A DNA stretch of 64,000 bases from Heterobilharzia americana (taxonomy: Eukaryota > Platyhelminthes > Trematoda > Strigeidida > Schistosomatidae): contig OX104130.1 of assembly GCA_944470555.2 (NCBI GenBank), positions 61,881,160-61,945,159 of the forward strand. Reading direction: 5' to 3'. A model generated the notes under the pieces. That model had not been told where the DNA came from, made no database searches, and saw nothing but the letters and a program-made list of their open reading frames with translations. Positions 38,190 through 51,291 of this stretch are shown here, piece by piece (position 1 is the first letter of the stretch; each line of letters opens with the position of its first letter). The position numbers and the translations under genes were made by a program.

Positions 38190-41100
38190 CTGGGTAACTA
38201 GTTTGCTTGGTACTAGCCGGTCCTACCTTTGGATGCGGAGAGAAGGTTGGGCATAAAGCTAGCAGCCTATCCCCACAAAAGCAATCCAATCACTAAATAA
38301 ACTTCGGGCACGGGAAAAATAAAAATAAACTCATTTGTCGCTGGAACCGGCGGGACGAAATGGCTCCAGTTAGTGAAAGCCTTCGGGAAATCAATTGGCC
38401 GATGTACCTTCCCTTCTCAGGATGAAAGCGAAAGTAAGCATAGGGAAATGGAATGTCCACACCATATAAGAGGCCAACAAGTCCTCCCAGATTGCAAAAG
38501 AGAAGAGACGGTATAGCACTGAAGTGCTAGGAATCTGCGAGAAATCTGTAGATGTAATGGAAGCGGACTCTCCAACCTATCAACTGGAGAGTCAATAACC
38601 TACCCGATATTGACACCCAGGCGACAGTCATGAGCACAGTGAGTTTTGGGGTGGCCATCATGGTGTTCCCAACAGCATTAAAGGCTCTCGTACAGTGGTA
38701 ACCAATCTCCTCCAGGATCATGACAGCGAGATTCAGCTCAAAGGGAAGGAAAGTCACGATCATACAATGCTATGCACCCATGAATAATGAAGCAGATGAA
38801 GAGAAGAAGGAGGAATTCTGCAGACAACTGCAATCAGCGTCGGACAAGACTCCAGTTGGCCACACCAAAATGCTCTCCGGCGATATGAATACCAAACTGG
38901 GAGCGGACAGCACGGGAACAGAGCTCACTATGGGTCGAGAAGCGCTCGATGAAATGAACGAGAACGGAGAACTATCTGCAGATGTCCGTGCATTTAATGA
39001 CCTTGTGATTGGGGGCAGTGTGTACAAACATAAGGATATTCACAAAGCGACATGGACTTCAGCAGATGGACACGATAAAAATCAGATCGACTTCACCTCA
39101 ACGTGAAGAGGGTGGAGGCGCAATCTACTGAAAACGGGGCCAAGAAGAGAAACAGATATAGTTTCACACAACTTGCAATCCAGCTCAATGAACCTACCCT
39201 CAAAATCGATCGAGCTGAAAGACTTCAAAGAAATTGGTGACAATAGACCGCAGTTAAAGTTCGACACCCAGAAATGAAACTAAACTGAAGGACGAAACTA
39301 CAAAGGGTATCTTCAGGTCAATCGGTAATCAGAAAATATGGGGGACATTGAGCAACATCCCTGAGGAAACCTGCCTGGCAGAACACTAGAACTGTTTGAA
39401 AGCGACGTGAAAGGAAACCTGTATGACCCCGTTGAGAAAGAAGAAGACGCGGTACAAGACAAGGACTGGGTCACGACGGACACATGGAAGCTGATAGAGC
39501 AGGGAGAAGAAGATGGTGAGGCAGAAGATGAGCCAGTGCAGTGCAAAGATGAGCAACGAAGAAAAGAACTGAACACAGCCCTTAAATCACCGGACAAAGA
39601 AGAGTGGAAGAGTGCGCGGGAAGTTAAACGACACCTTTACGAAACATTGGCGAGTGAAGCAGAACAGGCTGAAGGTCTGAGAGACAGAGACTTGACAACA
39701 CTATATCAAACCACCTGGCTTCTACTTGGAAAGAGATCAATGCAGATGGAAACTTAGTCACCAAGCAGGAGAAACAAGGGAAGCGATGGACTGGCCACTT
39801 CAGAAAACTCTTGAATCGGCCACCACTACCTGCATCTCGTCCAGAGATACCTTTAGCAACCACATAATCATCAGTGAACACAAGCTCTCCAACAAAAGCC
39901 GAAGTGAAGGCCCGAAGACCGTAAAACCACTGAAATTCGGGAAAGCAGCAGGACTAGATGAAACCCCTAAAGAAGCACTGAAAAGAGACGCAGAGAAAAC
40001 AGCGGATACGTTCACACCTCTATAGCAGAAGGTCTGAAAGGAAGGAAGAAAGGAAGGAGGGTAGGTTACCCAAAACTTGGCAAAGGGGCCAACTTATCAA
40101 ACTCCCAAGGAATGGCTGCCTAAGTCCCCGTAAAAACTAGAGCGGAACCATCTTTCTGTCCACCCAAGCAAAATATTAAGCCGCATCATCCTGGAGAGTT
40201 TAAAAGGTGCTCTCGATTCAAACTTATGCCCGGGACAGGCTGGATTCAGGAAAGACAAATCAAGTGTGGACCAAATCGTAAAACTTTGCTACGCATCATC
40301 ACAGAACAGGGTATAGAATGGCAGTCAGCCCTCTACCTCATATTCATTGACTTTGAAAAAGCCCTCGACAGCGTCGACCAAGACGTAAGTTGGCAGGCCG
40401 CTGCTTCAGCATTATGGAATGCCAAAAACCTTTATCGATCCCATTCAACGGCTATACGATGATGCCGCATGCCGAGTGATTCACAGTGGAAAGCCCGGCG
40501 ACACATTTGAGGCTAAGACAGAAGCGAGACAAGGTTGCCGCTTACTATCATCCATGATCTTCCTGATTGTGGTGGACTGGATCATACAGCAAACCGTGAG
40601 GAGTGAGATGATGGATATACGCTGGCTGGACCTATGAAAAGGGTCTGGAGGAATTGGATTTTGCCCACGATGATTTATATCCAATGTCGTACAAGCTCCG
40701 AGATCCACGGGCGACAACCAACAAGCTGACAAGAGAGGCAGAGCAGCGAAAACGGCACTTCAGGTGAGTGTAGAAAAGACGGAGGTGATGAGGATACCCA
40801 ACGAACAACAACATGAACGACATGCTCCAGTCACCATTACCGGGAGAAACCTAAAGGAAGTGGTCTCTTCTACCTACCTAAGCAGAGCAGCATCGTTTCA
40901 ACTCCAGGCTGCAGCACAGGCACAGATGATAACGTCAAAGCCAGGACCCCGAAACCAGCAAGACGAGCCCTCAGTAGCCGGAAACCAGTGCGGAGGCCTA
41001 CTGCACTCAGCATAAAGCGCGAACGACATCCAGATTCTCAATACCAACCCTAAGCCACTGCTTCTACATGATGGTTGGGAGACTTGGAGCGTCACAGAAA

Positions 41101-41352
41101 GCATTTTCAACAAACTGTAGATATTCACCAGCAGCTGCCACCTACGATCGTTAGATACTCAAGATCAGTTAGCCGAAGAAAGGGAATAAGAACCAATCAG
41201 CCGCGGCTTGCTGGCGACGAATCGACCAAGAACCCATCGCCCAAACATAATGCGGAAGAAGGTGAAGATGGGATAAACAAGCACTGAGAAAACAATTGGA
41301 GGAAATCATGCCCCAGGACAACGAGCAGAAGACAAAAACAAAATAAATGGGA
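38190..41352 (+). pseudogene. RTE/SR2-like LINE, near full-length but heavily decayed (F)
   Basis: This is the only RTE copy here that reaches the 5' region. It has a leader, then MKAKVSIGKWNVHTI-type endonuclease start near 38424, the endonuclease (CYAPMNNEADEEKKEEF near 38770; FNDLVIGGSVYKHKDIHKAT near 39000), the linker, and RT remnants (FGKAAGLDETPKEAL near 39945; FIDFEKALDSVD near 40345; GCRLLSSMIF). A C-terminal zone runs to about 41350. It has many stops and shifts, more than the other copies. It fills almost exactly the interval between the left outer arm (ending 38178) and the left inner arm (starting 41364). Confidence 0.88.
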
Positions 41353-41363
41353 CTATTCCCAGT

Positions 41364-41963
41364 GAAAGGAAATCCGCCACGTAACCAACCCGCTCCTCTC
41401 CCTATTCACAAACATATGTATATGTGTGTTTGTAGTCATGCCTCATCGCGTCCAATATCCACTATCTTTTGAGAGCCGGTGTCAATCGTTTCGTTTCCCC
41501 GAGCACACCTCTAGGTTTTGAAGAACGGTTCCAGATTGTTGGTGGGTTCTGGTGCTGTAGGTCCACCCACCTGCGTGCTGTGGCCCTGAATTGCCTGACG
41601 GGCGGTTATGCATTCATCAAATTCGTGGGGATTGTGCAATTTGTCTAATCCTAATGAATGGGGTGAGGTAATATAGTCAGAAGTAGGAGAAGAAGGAGGC
41701 AGGATAAAACGGTGGATTACGGGAACAAAAATAGTAATGTTATCAGTGAGGGTATGGGAACCAGAGGAGACGCCTAACAAGAGGATATAAGGTTAGGTTA
41801 GCGATGAATTCGAAGGCATGAAAGATCCAGTACGGGGTTGACTGATCTGGGTTGTGTGGAATTTGTAGGCTGTAGCAAACCAGTCCGTATCCCAGCTGGA
41901 TGAGCGCATACCATGCGGTGCTGTGGAGCAGTTCAACCTCTTATTGAATCTGCCGACAGACGG
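41364..41963 (+). repeat. Left inner arm of nested inverted duplication (600 bp)
   Basis: This is the reverse complement of 45773-46372, also exactly 600 bp. I noted one substitution near the outer end (AAATCCGCC here; AAATTCGCC in the complement of the other arm). The 89-residue open frames on both arms are identical, with no recognised domain. Confidence 0.95.
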
Positions 41964-42500
41964 GGCTGCAGCAATCTGCAGAAAATTCATTCCGATGTTT
42001 GCGAACTCATAGAGAGATAGAGCGTGGACGCACGCGGGTTTTCTCCCTTTGATGATAGATTCTTCTCGGGTTACCACCAAGATTGCCACATTGACCGTTT
42101 GGTAGGATCCCACTGATGGGGTGACTCGAATTAATTGGTATTTTATAGGTTTTAATTAAGTCGCCTTGTCGCCTGCATAGTAAGGGAGTAGAGCCCTGGT
42201 TGTTTCGATCCGTCTCCACTGGGGTTTTTATATGTATATCTGAATTATGCCCCCCTTCGTTCGTCATTTTGAAATTTGTGCTACCTTGCATTTAAAGCAG
42301 CTGGTTCACTCGATAAATTCAAACAGCGTATTGAGAAGACGAAGGGTATCCGGAGCATAAAAATCTACGGCAAGTCCGTGTGTGACCAGATCGTTTGAAA
42401 TGTTTAGCCCTAAAACACTACACGTTTCGGACAATCTTCATCATCTCATTACTCTTTTAAAAGTTACTTTTAGATGCTTGTTTCGCTTATTTGCTCTTCA
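41964..42500. other. Start of central spacer, unassigned
   Basis: Sequence between the inner arm and the decayed LINE. Minus-strand open frames run from here into the inner arm (41793-42113, 42007-42291) but have no recognisable domain. Confidence 0.35.
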
Positions 42501-45280
42501 TCGACCTACATTCTGCTGCCTCCTCAGTTACAAAAGGGTTGCTGTTGGAAAGCCGTGCTTCAGTAGACTGTCGGGCTCCACTGCTGCGAAACCTCTTGCA
42601 CATCACACACTGGTCAGCTTCAACATTTGGACGTTAAAGAAGACGGAACAACAGATCTTTTTGGCCAGTCCTATCAAAACCCCCTCCATTGATGTATGCT
42701 CTGCCTCAAAGGCCCACATGCGAGGGGGCAGTGGCATGCTCCGATTGGCTCCCGCGCATATCAACTCAAAGGTCACGTTCAAAATCCACATGCCTAGCAA
42801 TCCGTAGCGTCATCAACCTGTGTTGTTGACCATAAGTCTCAGAGTCAGCGGTGCGCCGTTCGGCTGGATCATCACAGACAGACCTCCAGGTTGCCAGCCT
42901 AAAAGCTTAAAATGTCATAGGAGGTAACTAACATGGCAACCGATGAATGCCGTGCCTGAAAGCAGTCTAGATGCAATCAGGAATGAGTTCTATCGTTGAC
43001 TTAGTCAACTCCTCAATTAGGAGCACTTGACTGACTTTACCGCACTATCCAGGCAGCGAGATGCACAGTTTCAGTGTCTAGGCCTGGAGACGGGTAGTTT
43101 CGGAGACCGATGCAGATTTGTGGGCTGCAGGTCAGATAACGGAGAAAGTCTTCCGAAAATTTGCAGAGTTCATATCTTGTTTCTGACCAGTTTCAACCTT
43201 CAGGGCGCCTATCGCTGTTTCGCTTTCCGACATCGCCCCTCTGTTACTCAAGCCTGGACCCAAATAGGTGACGCTGTTGTCAGCCACCGGTGGCTTGGGT
43301 GTATTCAGGACAGCCCCTTCTTCCGGACCACCCGCTTGGACTCTAATAATTTTGCGTTTTCTTGGCAGCCAAAATCTCCTTCCTCAAACAGTGGATGTTA
43401 GCAATTTTGTTGTACCCAGCATTGCGACTCAGTGACGAATCAAATAAGATTGAGGGGCAGCTTTAGAACCGCCAGAAAATCGAGATGATTCCTAGAGGCA
43501 CTCCGATATGCCATATAAAAGGCGACTAAGGCTGTGTGTGGCTTTGAATATCATCCTGTTTTTAACATCAAATGTCTGCAAGCTACCTTCATCTTCTTGG
43601 AGCCTGTCAATGTGTTTTGGTGGGCAGCCAGAGCAATGTTGTGCATAGGCCCCTTACGCGACAGGCCAAGCAGCAGCTGTGCAATGACTGAGGCCCATCG
43701 GTCAGAAATTGAGAGTGGGGTGGGAGCTGCAGCAGCTCCCTGTAACAGTTGGTAGCCGTTACAGGTCATCCGAGTAACAAGCAGAAGGACACCTAGTGTC
43801 TAAGGGGTTATGTGTGGAGTAGGTGATAGACTGATCACTGACACTCAAAGATGCTTAGAACCCCGTGCGGAGCACTCCGAAAAGTAGCTCAGCTCACCTG
43901 CGTTTCTTGCAGCGTCAAACTCTGTGATGTGCATCGTTTTCAGTCAACACGGATTCATCTGACGAAGTGGAAGCTGATAAGGAAATCAGGGTTCTGGAGC
44001 GCCTCAGGGAATCCACCCCAGCCAACCTAATCCAACCTCACTGAGTGTGGAGGTGAACTGATTCCACCGTTCGAAAAGATACTACAGACCGAAGTGCTCC
44101 ATCACTGTGAAATGGTTCCGGCACTCTAATAATGTTTAAAAAGGGGGTACACGCAGTGTATGTGGTGACCATCAGGGTGTTCGTTCACCACTGGTGATGC
44201 CTAAAGTCTTGGCTGCTTTCATTCTGCAGGGCTTCGCGAAACTGGTCGGAGAGCCACAGGCTGTTTCTTCTAGGTCGTGGGTATGCTGGCCACTTGTCCA
44301 CACTCATCAACATTCGCGAACACCATTAAGCGCATTTCAGGCTAACGATTGTTGCACTCCCCGCATATGCCACTGTCTTCGATCCAATTGGTGAAGCAGC
44401 ACTCTGGAATTGCCTGTTAGAGTCATGTACCTGAGAATTTTGTTATAGTCTTGGAGGCTATGTACTTCAATATCTCCGGTAGCATAAAGGTGTGGAGCTA
44501 CCCATATCCATCGTTCGGAACCACCGGTAGAGCCTAGTGGGGCTTCCCAGTTTCACACTCCCGCTCTAACCTTGCCAGTTGGGATATTCTCAAGTCAATG
44601 GCGGGGTAAGTGTATGGTGGTGACGTAGACCTGTTACCAAGTAAAAGACTCCCCACCTTAAGCAGGCTGGCTGTATCCTCTTACCGCGCGACAACACGAG
44701 GGCTGCCCAAATCATGGGCAGTCGGTTGAAGGTTATCGTCACTGAGTTCGGTTTACGTTCTGCAACTTCAAAACGAAAGCCGCTCCTGAAACCTTTGGGG
44801 GGTGCTTATACCTACATTTGCATCAAACCCCGGTGGTAAATCACCGGAAGCCGCCGAATAGTTTGCACATCTGAGTAGTTATATGAGTTCTGGCAGTTTA
44901 GCCGGGTCATTTCCAATCCCTCGTTGAGAGCCAGAGTAGCATGTACCAATCCGGGCCACTTTTATCCTCCTTTCAATGGTGACTATGCTTCAAAGGTTCG
45001 GAGACCCGGGATTAGTTGTTTGACGGCTCCGAGTTTCTGATTATTGTTGTCGCCAGCGCGGCCTGCATTCATTGCGAATACCAAATGAATAATTTGGCCG
45101 TCAGCAGGTGTGTGTTTGGGTGAGAAGGCCCTCGCCGTTCTTTGAGTAATGTCATCTGAAAATAGATGATTTAGCGACTCGGATGAACGTTGCGCTTGCA
45201 TTCGGGTTGCTCCGACTCCACTAAGCATTCACTTGCCCTTAGACGAGCCTGGAGAAACAGAGACGCAGGTAGTGTTTTAC
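42500..45280 (+). pseudogene. Decayed LINE with APE endonuclease and RT in central spacer
   Basis: Motifs appear in order across broken frames. Endonuclease start is FNIWTLKKTEQQ with IDVCSASKAHMR (42625-42720). Its later part reads DNGESLPKICRVHILF and TQIGDAVVSHRWLG (43135-43310). RT remnants include a CGDHQGV-like stretch near 44160 and TIVALPAYATVFDPIGEAALWNCL (44345-44415), matching the family's TIVVFLDLKAAFDSVDREALWQCL pattern. Wording differs from the RTE copies, so this is a second family, perhaps the one whose 3' ends lie at 4936-5275 and 58575-58760. It is old and inactive. Confidence 0.7.
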
Positions 45281-45772
45281 GTTGCCCCTAGGAATAAAGG
45301 ATGACCGTGCTACGTTAGCATCTGCAGACACACCGACACTCCATGAAAGGTATCCCTGGGACCATGCAACAGAGCAGTTTGGGACAACAGCAGGAATGTT
45401 TCGGAATAAAAATCTAAGGTGGCCAAGCAGAAGTTCAGGTAATCAAAATAACCCGGCGTAACTTCGAAATTAGTTATTAAATTGCTCACTTCTGCCTCTG
45501 TATTCGTCCACACGTTGCCTAATTATTATCCGACATACAAGGATTCTCTCCACATTCTCTCTCCAGGCGCTTCTACTACTATCAAACCTGTCTCCACCAT
45601 TTCTCTATTCCTTCCTTCTGGATTTGTCTGCAACAAGCTGACATCAAGGGCAGCAGCTTGGAAAATTGTGGTGTTACTTTGAACGTGATAGAATAGGCAG
45701 CCTATTACACTGAAGTATTTACCACCAACTTCAGGAACCCTTAGTAACATGGTGTGAATTCCCTAGCTCAAA
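45281..45772. other. End of central spacer, unassigned
   Basis: No exon or repeat was recognised between the LINE relic and the right inner arm. Confidence 0.35.
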
Positions 45773-46372
45773 CCGTCTGTCGGCAGATTCAATAAGAGGT
45801 TGAACTGCTCCACAGCACCGCATGGTATGCGCTCATCCAGCTGGGATACGGACTGGTTTGCTACAGCCTACAAATTCCACACAACCCAGATCAGTCAACC
45901 CCGTACTGGATCTTTCATGCCTTCGAATTCATCGCTAACCTAACCTTATATCCTCTTGTTAGGCGTCTCCTCTGGTTCCCATACCCTCACTGATAACATT
46001 ACTATTTTTGTTCCCGTAATCCACCGTTTTATCCTGCCTCCTTCTTCTCCTACTTCTGACTATATTACCTCACCCCATTCATTAGGATTAGACAAATTGC
46101 ACAATCCCCACGAATTTGATGAATGCATAACCGCCCGTCAGGCAATTCAGGGCCACAGCACGCAGGTGGGTGGACCTACAGCACCAGAACCCACCAACAA
46201 TCTGGAACCGTTCTTCAAAACCTAGAGGTGTGCTCGGGGAAACGAAACGATTGACACCGGCTCTCAAAAGATAGTGGATATTGGACGCGATGAGGCATGA
46301 CTACAAACACACATATACATATGTTTGTGAATAGGGAGAGGAGCGGGTTGGTTACGTGGCGAATTTCCTTTC
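45773..46372 (-). repeat. Right inner arm of nested inverted duplication (600 bp)
   Basis: Mirror of 41364-41963. Both boundaries were located by direct comparison. Homology stops abruptly at CCGTCTGTCGG on the inner side and at CCTTTC on the outer side. Confidence 0.95.
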
Positions 46373-47412
46373 GGTCAAAATGACCTGATGAACTTTGAGC
46401 AGTCGTAATCGGTATGCCATTTTACAGATTTTATGTGGTCTGTGTCACGCCCCGCACACCTGTAAAGCAGCTGGTGATTGCTGTAATGGACCACTGCCAA
46501 ATACTTTGACATTTAGTCTGATGCACAAAGCACCAAACAGATGTGTGGTGCTGCCTTCCCAAGGCTGCCGGTGGCCTAGGTATTATCAGTTGTCACCCAT
46601 CAGGGCCCACTGGCTCTTTTATACGTTCTTACTACACCCATAATAAGAGTGACTGCAACTGTCAATTTTATTCGAGACACTGTAGTTGCTGGGACACTAT
46701 CTGTGAAATGAAGCAAGTCAGCAGGATTTCCACAACAGAGAGAATGAACGAGAAACACACACAAGGAATTCAAGGGGATCGGTGGACCAGTCTCACTCAC
46801 TACCATGTGAGGTGCATAGGTGAACATGGTCATCTTACATTCGTCGGGTGCGAAAAGTATGGTGAACACATTCATGTCTCCGATTGAGGCGTTCAGGAGA
46901 CTTCATTTCGATGGCATCTTCAACGAATGTGGTGCATCGCATTTCTTACAATCTTGCATATGTTCCTCATGTATTGGTATGAATTGTAGGGCCCTGGAAA
47001 TTTCGTACTTAACTTCATTATGCATCTTGTCCGTCAACGAATATCATTGCATCTGCTACTTCAACCACATTTCCAGTACTTTTCATGCGTGGATAGGTAT
47101 AAAAGTATCTATCCGTTCCTGTCTATTTGTCCATTGCTTTCACTACCGTAAATCCTTCGACTTTTGGAGCTACCCTATGGCTTTCAGCGACATCAAAAGT
47201 TTGACTACGCACAAAATTGCTCGGCTTCTTCCTGTGTTCTTGATCAGGACGAAATCTCAGGTGCTCAAAAACCGAAAAGGAAAACTCACAGTTGCATTCA
47301 TTGAATCTGTTGAAGCTGTTTCTATACTGGTGTTGTTTAAACGCACCGACTATTGCTTTACAAACGTGGTGCTCCCTCGTGGCTAAGGTATATTACGGCT
47401 CACGTTTTCAAC
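46373..47412. other. Upstream region of RPLP1
   Basis: One kilobase 5' of the ribosomal protein gene should hold its promoter and 5' UTR. A pyrimidine-rich stretch (GTGCTCCCTCG, near 47370) and a possible 5'-UTR donor (GGCTAAG|GTATAT, near 47388) are visible but unproven. The 188-residue open frame at 46820-47386 has no recognisable domain and I treat it as chance. Confidence 0.35.
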
Positions 47413-47962
47413 ATGTCTAAAAGCGAACTAGCATGTGTTTATGCTGCATTGATGCTAGCTGATGATGATGTCGATGTTACAGGTAATTTATTTCTTGGTT
47501 TTAAGGTTGGTTTTGCTTGTTACAGTCCAGTTATATATATAGTCGAATTAGGGGTGGTTCAGTTACCCAGGAAAGTAAATGCTTATCCATTAAGTTTTCT
47601 GGAGTTGTTTCATGATTCCTACCCAATTTTATTCATTGTTTTGTCTGTACCATTTCCTGTGCTCATATTCACATGGTTGTTTATGTTTTGTAGCTGACAA
47701 GATAAACACCATACTGAAGGCTGCTAACGTCAAGTTTGTCGAACCCTACCTCCCTAATCTCTTCGCATCATGTTTGAATGGAAGGAGCGTCAAGGACATG
47801 TTGATGTCTATGGGATCTGCCGCAGCAGCTGCACCGTCTGCGGCTCCAGCGGTTGCTAGTGGTGGTGCTGACAAGGCCCAAGAACCTGCGAAGGCGGAGG
47901 AGAAGAAGCCAGTTTCTGAAGACGAATCAGATGAATCTATGGGTTTCGACTTGTTCGGTTAA
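47413..47962 (+). CDS. RPLP1: 60S acidic ribosomal protein P1 (two exons)
   Basis: P1 pairs with P2 on the ribosomal stalk (P0 base), where it recruits elongation factors. Exon 1 is 47413-47482 and exon 2 is 47694-47962, spliced at ACAG|GTAATT and TTTTGTAG|CTGACA. Together they encode 112 residues, the usual length. The N-terminal helical domain reads SKSELACVYAALMLADDDV, then DKINTILKAANV and VEPYLPNLFA. A flexible Ala-rich hinge follows (AAAAAPSAAPAVAS), then an acidic tail ending in EDESDESMGFDLFG. The family's invariant tail is SDDDMGFGLFD, so here Gly-Leu is Asp-Leu and the last residue is Gly. No frame damage is present and the intron is retained, so this is a genuine gene copy and not a retrocopy. 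It lies between the right inner and right outer inverted arms. Confidence 0.95.
47483..47693 (+). other. RPLP1 intron
   Basis: A 211-bp GT-AG intron with a T-rich 3' part (TTGTTTATGTTTTGTAG). It interrupts the codon after Val-Thr, just before Asp-Lys-Ile-Asn. Chance open frames read into it from both exons. Confidence 0.9.
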
Positions 47963-50900
47963 CTTGTGTCATTTTGTACAGTACACGTTGGATTATCATG
48001 GTCTCGGCTTTCTGGTTTGATGGCGTGGATTATTGCGTGCTGGTTAAATGCAGTGTGCAGACGGGTATTTCGTCCGACGGACTGTTTGATCGTGAGTACT
48101 TAATCAGGTCGAAGAGATGCGTAAGGCAATTGTTGAGTGTTGCAAACCCTGGGCTCGTTGACTTCATAGCCAGGATATTCCTCCTGTTCTATGCTCATTT
48201 CCTGTTTTTTGGTTGTACATGTACTTGTGATACGGGCAACATTTACATTTCTGGGATGTCACTCAAAAACGATCAGTATGGTAGTCCTGTTGTCAGCGCA
48301 CAGGAAATCAGTTCAGGTGACAGTTAGCTTATCGCAGCTTTCACTATCCTAGTGTTTTTCTGGGTATTCTTAAAGTCTGATGTTTGCGTCGGCAAATCAC
48401 TATGTTCCAACTGCCTAACCGCGTAGATTGTAAAATGTGTTTCAATATCACAATATGGGACAAATGGTTCGTTGGTATCCTTCGCTAGCCAAATGGTTTT
48501 CACCTTGACATGCTAATATCATGGTCAAGGAAAGGTTAGTTCAGTGTACAGACTTCCTGTATAAGTTTTGTCTCGCGGTCCACAGCGACCATACCTGACT
48601 TCCCTGAAGTAGTTCAGACGAGGTCTGGCTCTACTGAGGTCTTCAGGTTACTGCATCCCTCTTGTGCTGCGCTCATTGCCATATACAAATGGTTAGCTGC
48701 GGAGTGGCGAAACATCAGTTGAGATTGGTAGGTCGGTCCCTGCAAGTGTAGTAAAGTTTGTACATAGAGAATCAGTGCACTAGCTTCACCTCATAGGGAT
48801 TCGGAGCGCGTTATTTTGAATCCGATTCCAAAGCAGTTTAATGGTTTGGTTGTTTATTAACGGTCGCCTGCTGTTTCGATCTTACTATGCGATATGTGAG
48901 GGAGTAGTGGACTTGATTACATGAAATACGATGCCATAAACTGGTGTGTTATAAATCGGTTTTTGAGCGATGTCCTTCACTTTGGTTATATGTCGAGCGA
49001 CATTGCCGTCCGTGATCGTACTAACAGTCGGAATTTTTCCACTCAAAATGCATCGATTCCCTTCGCTACGGACTTTTCGTCTATATACTTCACAAACTAG
49101 TTCACGAAGTGGTCGTTACGCCTTCTCTGAATTGAATAGATGGCGGATGCAAGCGAGTAATACAGTTGCTGCCTCTACCCTCTCAAACCACTATAACGGC
49201 TTCCGAATGCCTCAAATTATGCTAGTACACTGGGACCTGAGTAGGGTTGTGCCACTGGACAGTCAAAACCAGCTCTCGAAGCCTTTTGATCATACTGTTG
49301 AACATGACGGTTTTCAGTAGGGCGTGTCCTGTGTGCTATCCGGACAGCTGTCAGTGAGGGCATAGACAGGGGGACAAGTAGATAGCCACATAAGTTTGGC
49401 AAGTGGTCGCCGGTCTTTTCAGTCAGACTGTGCACAGACAGCCACTGACTGGTGTGATACCGAGAAGTTTCGGATTGAGATCTCACCAGGTTACTACTGG
49501 GCAAGAGAAATGCATACCATCGAAACCGAAAGATTGTAGGAGGAGTGTGCTATTTTCGGGATTGAGGTTTAGTTAGGTAGACAGCATTAACATGAACTGG
49601 TCGTCCATGTGGGACATGGACGAGCGATGCAGTGCGAGCGGTGCAGCCTCACCCTCGGTCTCCGATCATAAGATTGTCTGGTTGATATATCTTAGGTTTT
49701 AGGAGGAGCACGTGGGTGTAAACCATTCAGTGGGCAGGTTTATAGCGGTTACACAAGTTTTAAGCAGCTAATCCGGCTGATATGTTGAATGGGAGACCCG
49801 CAGATTTATGAAGCTAAAATCAATTATACTCTGTTCAAGGTAATCGCGTATTTAGTGAACCAAAAAATCACAGCTTAGGTCTCAGTTTAGTTCATTTAAA
49901 AGTCAGGGTAGTGCCATAAACGGGATATTTTCCTGGTTGGATAATGGATCTAACAATATCTTAACTAAAATTCAGCTTGCCCGGTGTTCTGATAGTGTAC
50001 ACACTATTAGTCTCAAATAAACTGATGTGATATTTTTTGTGAAAGGGCCTTATTGATTCCGGAATGAGTGGCTGGCATGTTTCATCTATGTGGAATGCTG
50101 TTGCCTAGACTATAGAAAGTAGTTTGTCAGAGGCTTACAGAGCAAAACTAGGTTGTAATCTCAAAAGACCTGGTACGCAGTCGGAAACGATGCTAAATGG
50201 TATATACTCCTAGGACTTGGGCGCTAACAGGATTGTGAAGTTATTTTGTGCAGGAGATATTTTAGAGATTATCTTCAGAAACTTTTATGTACGTGGAGAT
50301 TTCAACGTTGCTATAGGTGCCCTATGAAAGTTTAGAGATACCTACCTAGTGTGTAGCAAGTAGATTATGTTCATGTGTCCCGAATGTCTCAGGGTGAAGA
50401 TTTAGTTTTACCAAATATTTGCGACATGAGAGGGCTTTAGTAGATAGGTTATTGAATGTGAGAAAGTTAGGAAACAGTGTCTATCTACCATGTGGTGGGA
50501 GTAGCAATTGATCAGAACCTTGCTTGAACCCGAAAACGGGAAATGACCTACCTGCAGAAATAGTTTACGCAAAGTCGGTGCTCGTATTGAAAAGATGCTA
50601 CAGAATAAATGGTGGGTGACGAAAGTCTAGTGCTCATTTCGTTTTGATTCAGTTAGCAAGACTAGGGTCCTTCGCAGTAGTCAGGCGAACCCCACGTGTA
50701 TAATATATACATGTATATACATATAGTTAGGTAGACAGATGTCGATTTGGATGTGGATTGTATAAACGCTGGGTCTCAAACTTGCATCTTATAGATGCGC
50801 ACTAGGGTACACTACAAGATGATGTTCAGGAGGTCGGTGTTTACTGGTGAAACACATTTCGTACTCTGACAACCATCGACCGAGAGTGTTTTGCTTCAAG

Positions 50901-51291
50901 GTATCGACGAAATAAGCCGACACAGCACTTATTTAGTATGTTATTGGGGATTTCGATGCTGCAATTCCATAGTAATTCATTCTGCTATATCCTGTTAATG
51001 ACTTACAAGATGTTTGTTCTTGTGTACAGTGGTTATCTCGAAAGGGACCGATGAGGTAATTTGCACAACTTTTTTAATGTGATGAGACCTTTCGAAGTCA
51101 GTAATGGAGATAAGGCATGTTTTGATGTCTTGGATGAGTCTTTATGAATCGAGTAGAATTTTTCGCGTCATTTTGTCGACTACTGTTGTCTGTCAATGTT
51201 TTTGCTTATCGTATGTACAGGGAGGGATAGGCATTTAGCACAGTACTTCATGTCAAATGTCTTTTTGTTTTAATAATGTGTTTTTGTTCTG
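47963..51291. other. Downstream of RPLP1, no further gene recognised
   Basis: 3.3 kb with only chance open frames (for example 47974-48327 and 48970-49320, neither with motifs). No AATAAA was seen close to the RPLP1 stop. A short perfect hairpin, GTCCATGT/ACATGGAC, lies near 49600-49620. An alternating TATATACATGTATATA palindrome lies near 50705-50720. Confidence 0.4.

Noticed and set aside
41511..41780. 89-residue ORF present in both inner arms
   Set aside because: Perfect conservation comes from arm identity, not selection; no recognisable domain or splice context.
41364..46372. Inner arms interpreted as LTRs of one retrotransposon
   Set aside because: They are inverted, not direct, and do not begin with TG or end with CA; no gag or pol reads between them in LTR-element order.
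46820..47386. 188-residue open frame upstream of RPLP1
   Set aside because: No domain, no hydrophobic pattern, and Cys/Ser/Ile-rich composition as expected for chance reading of noncoding DNA; it lies where the RPLP1 promoter should be.
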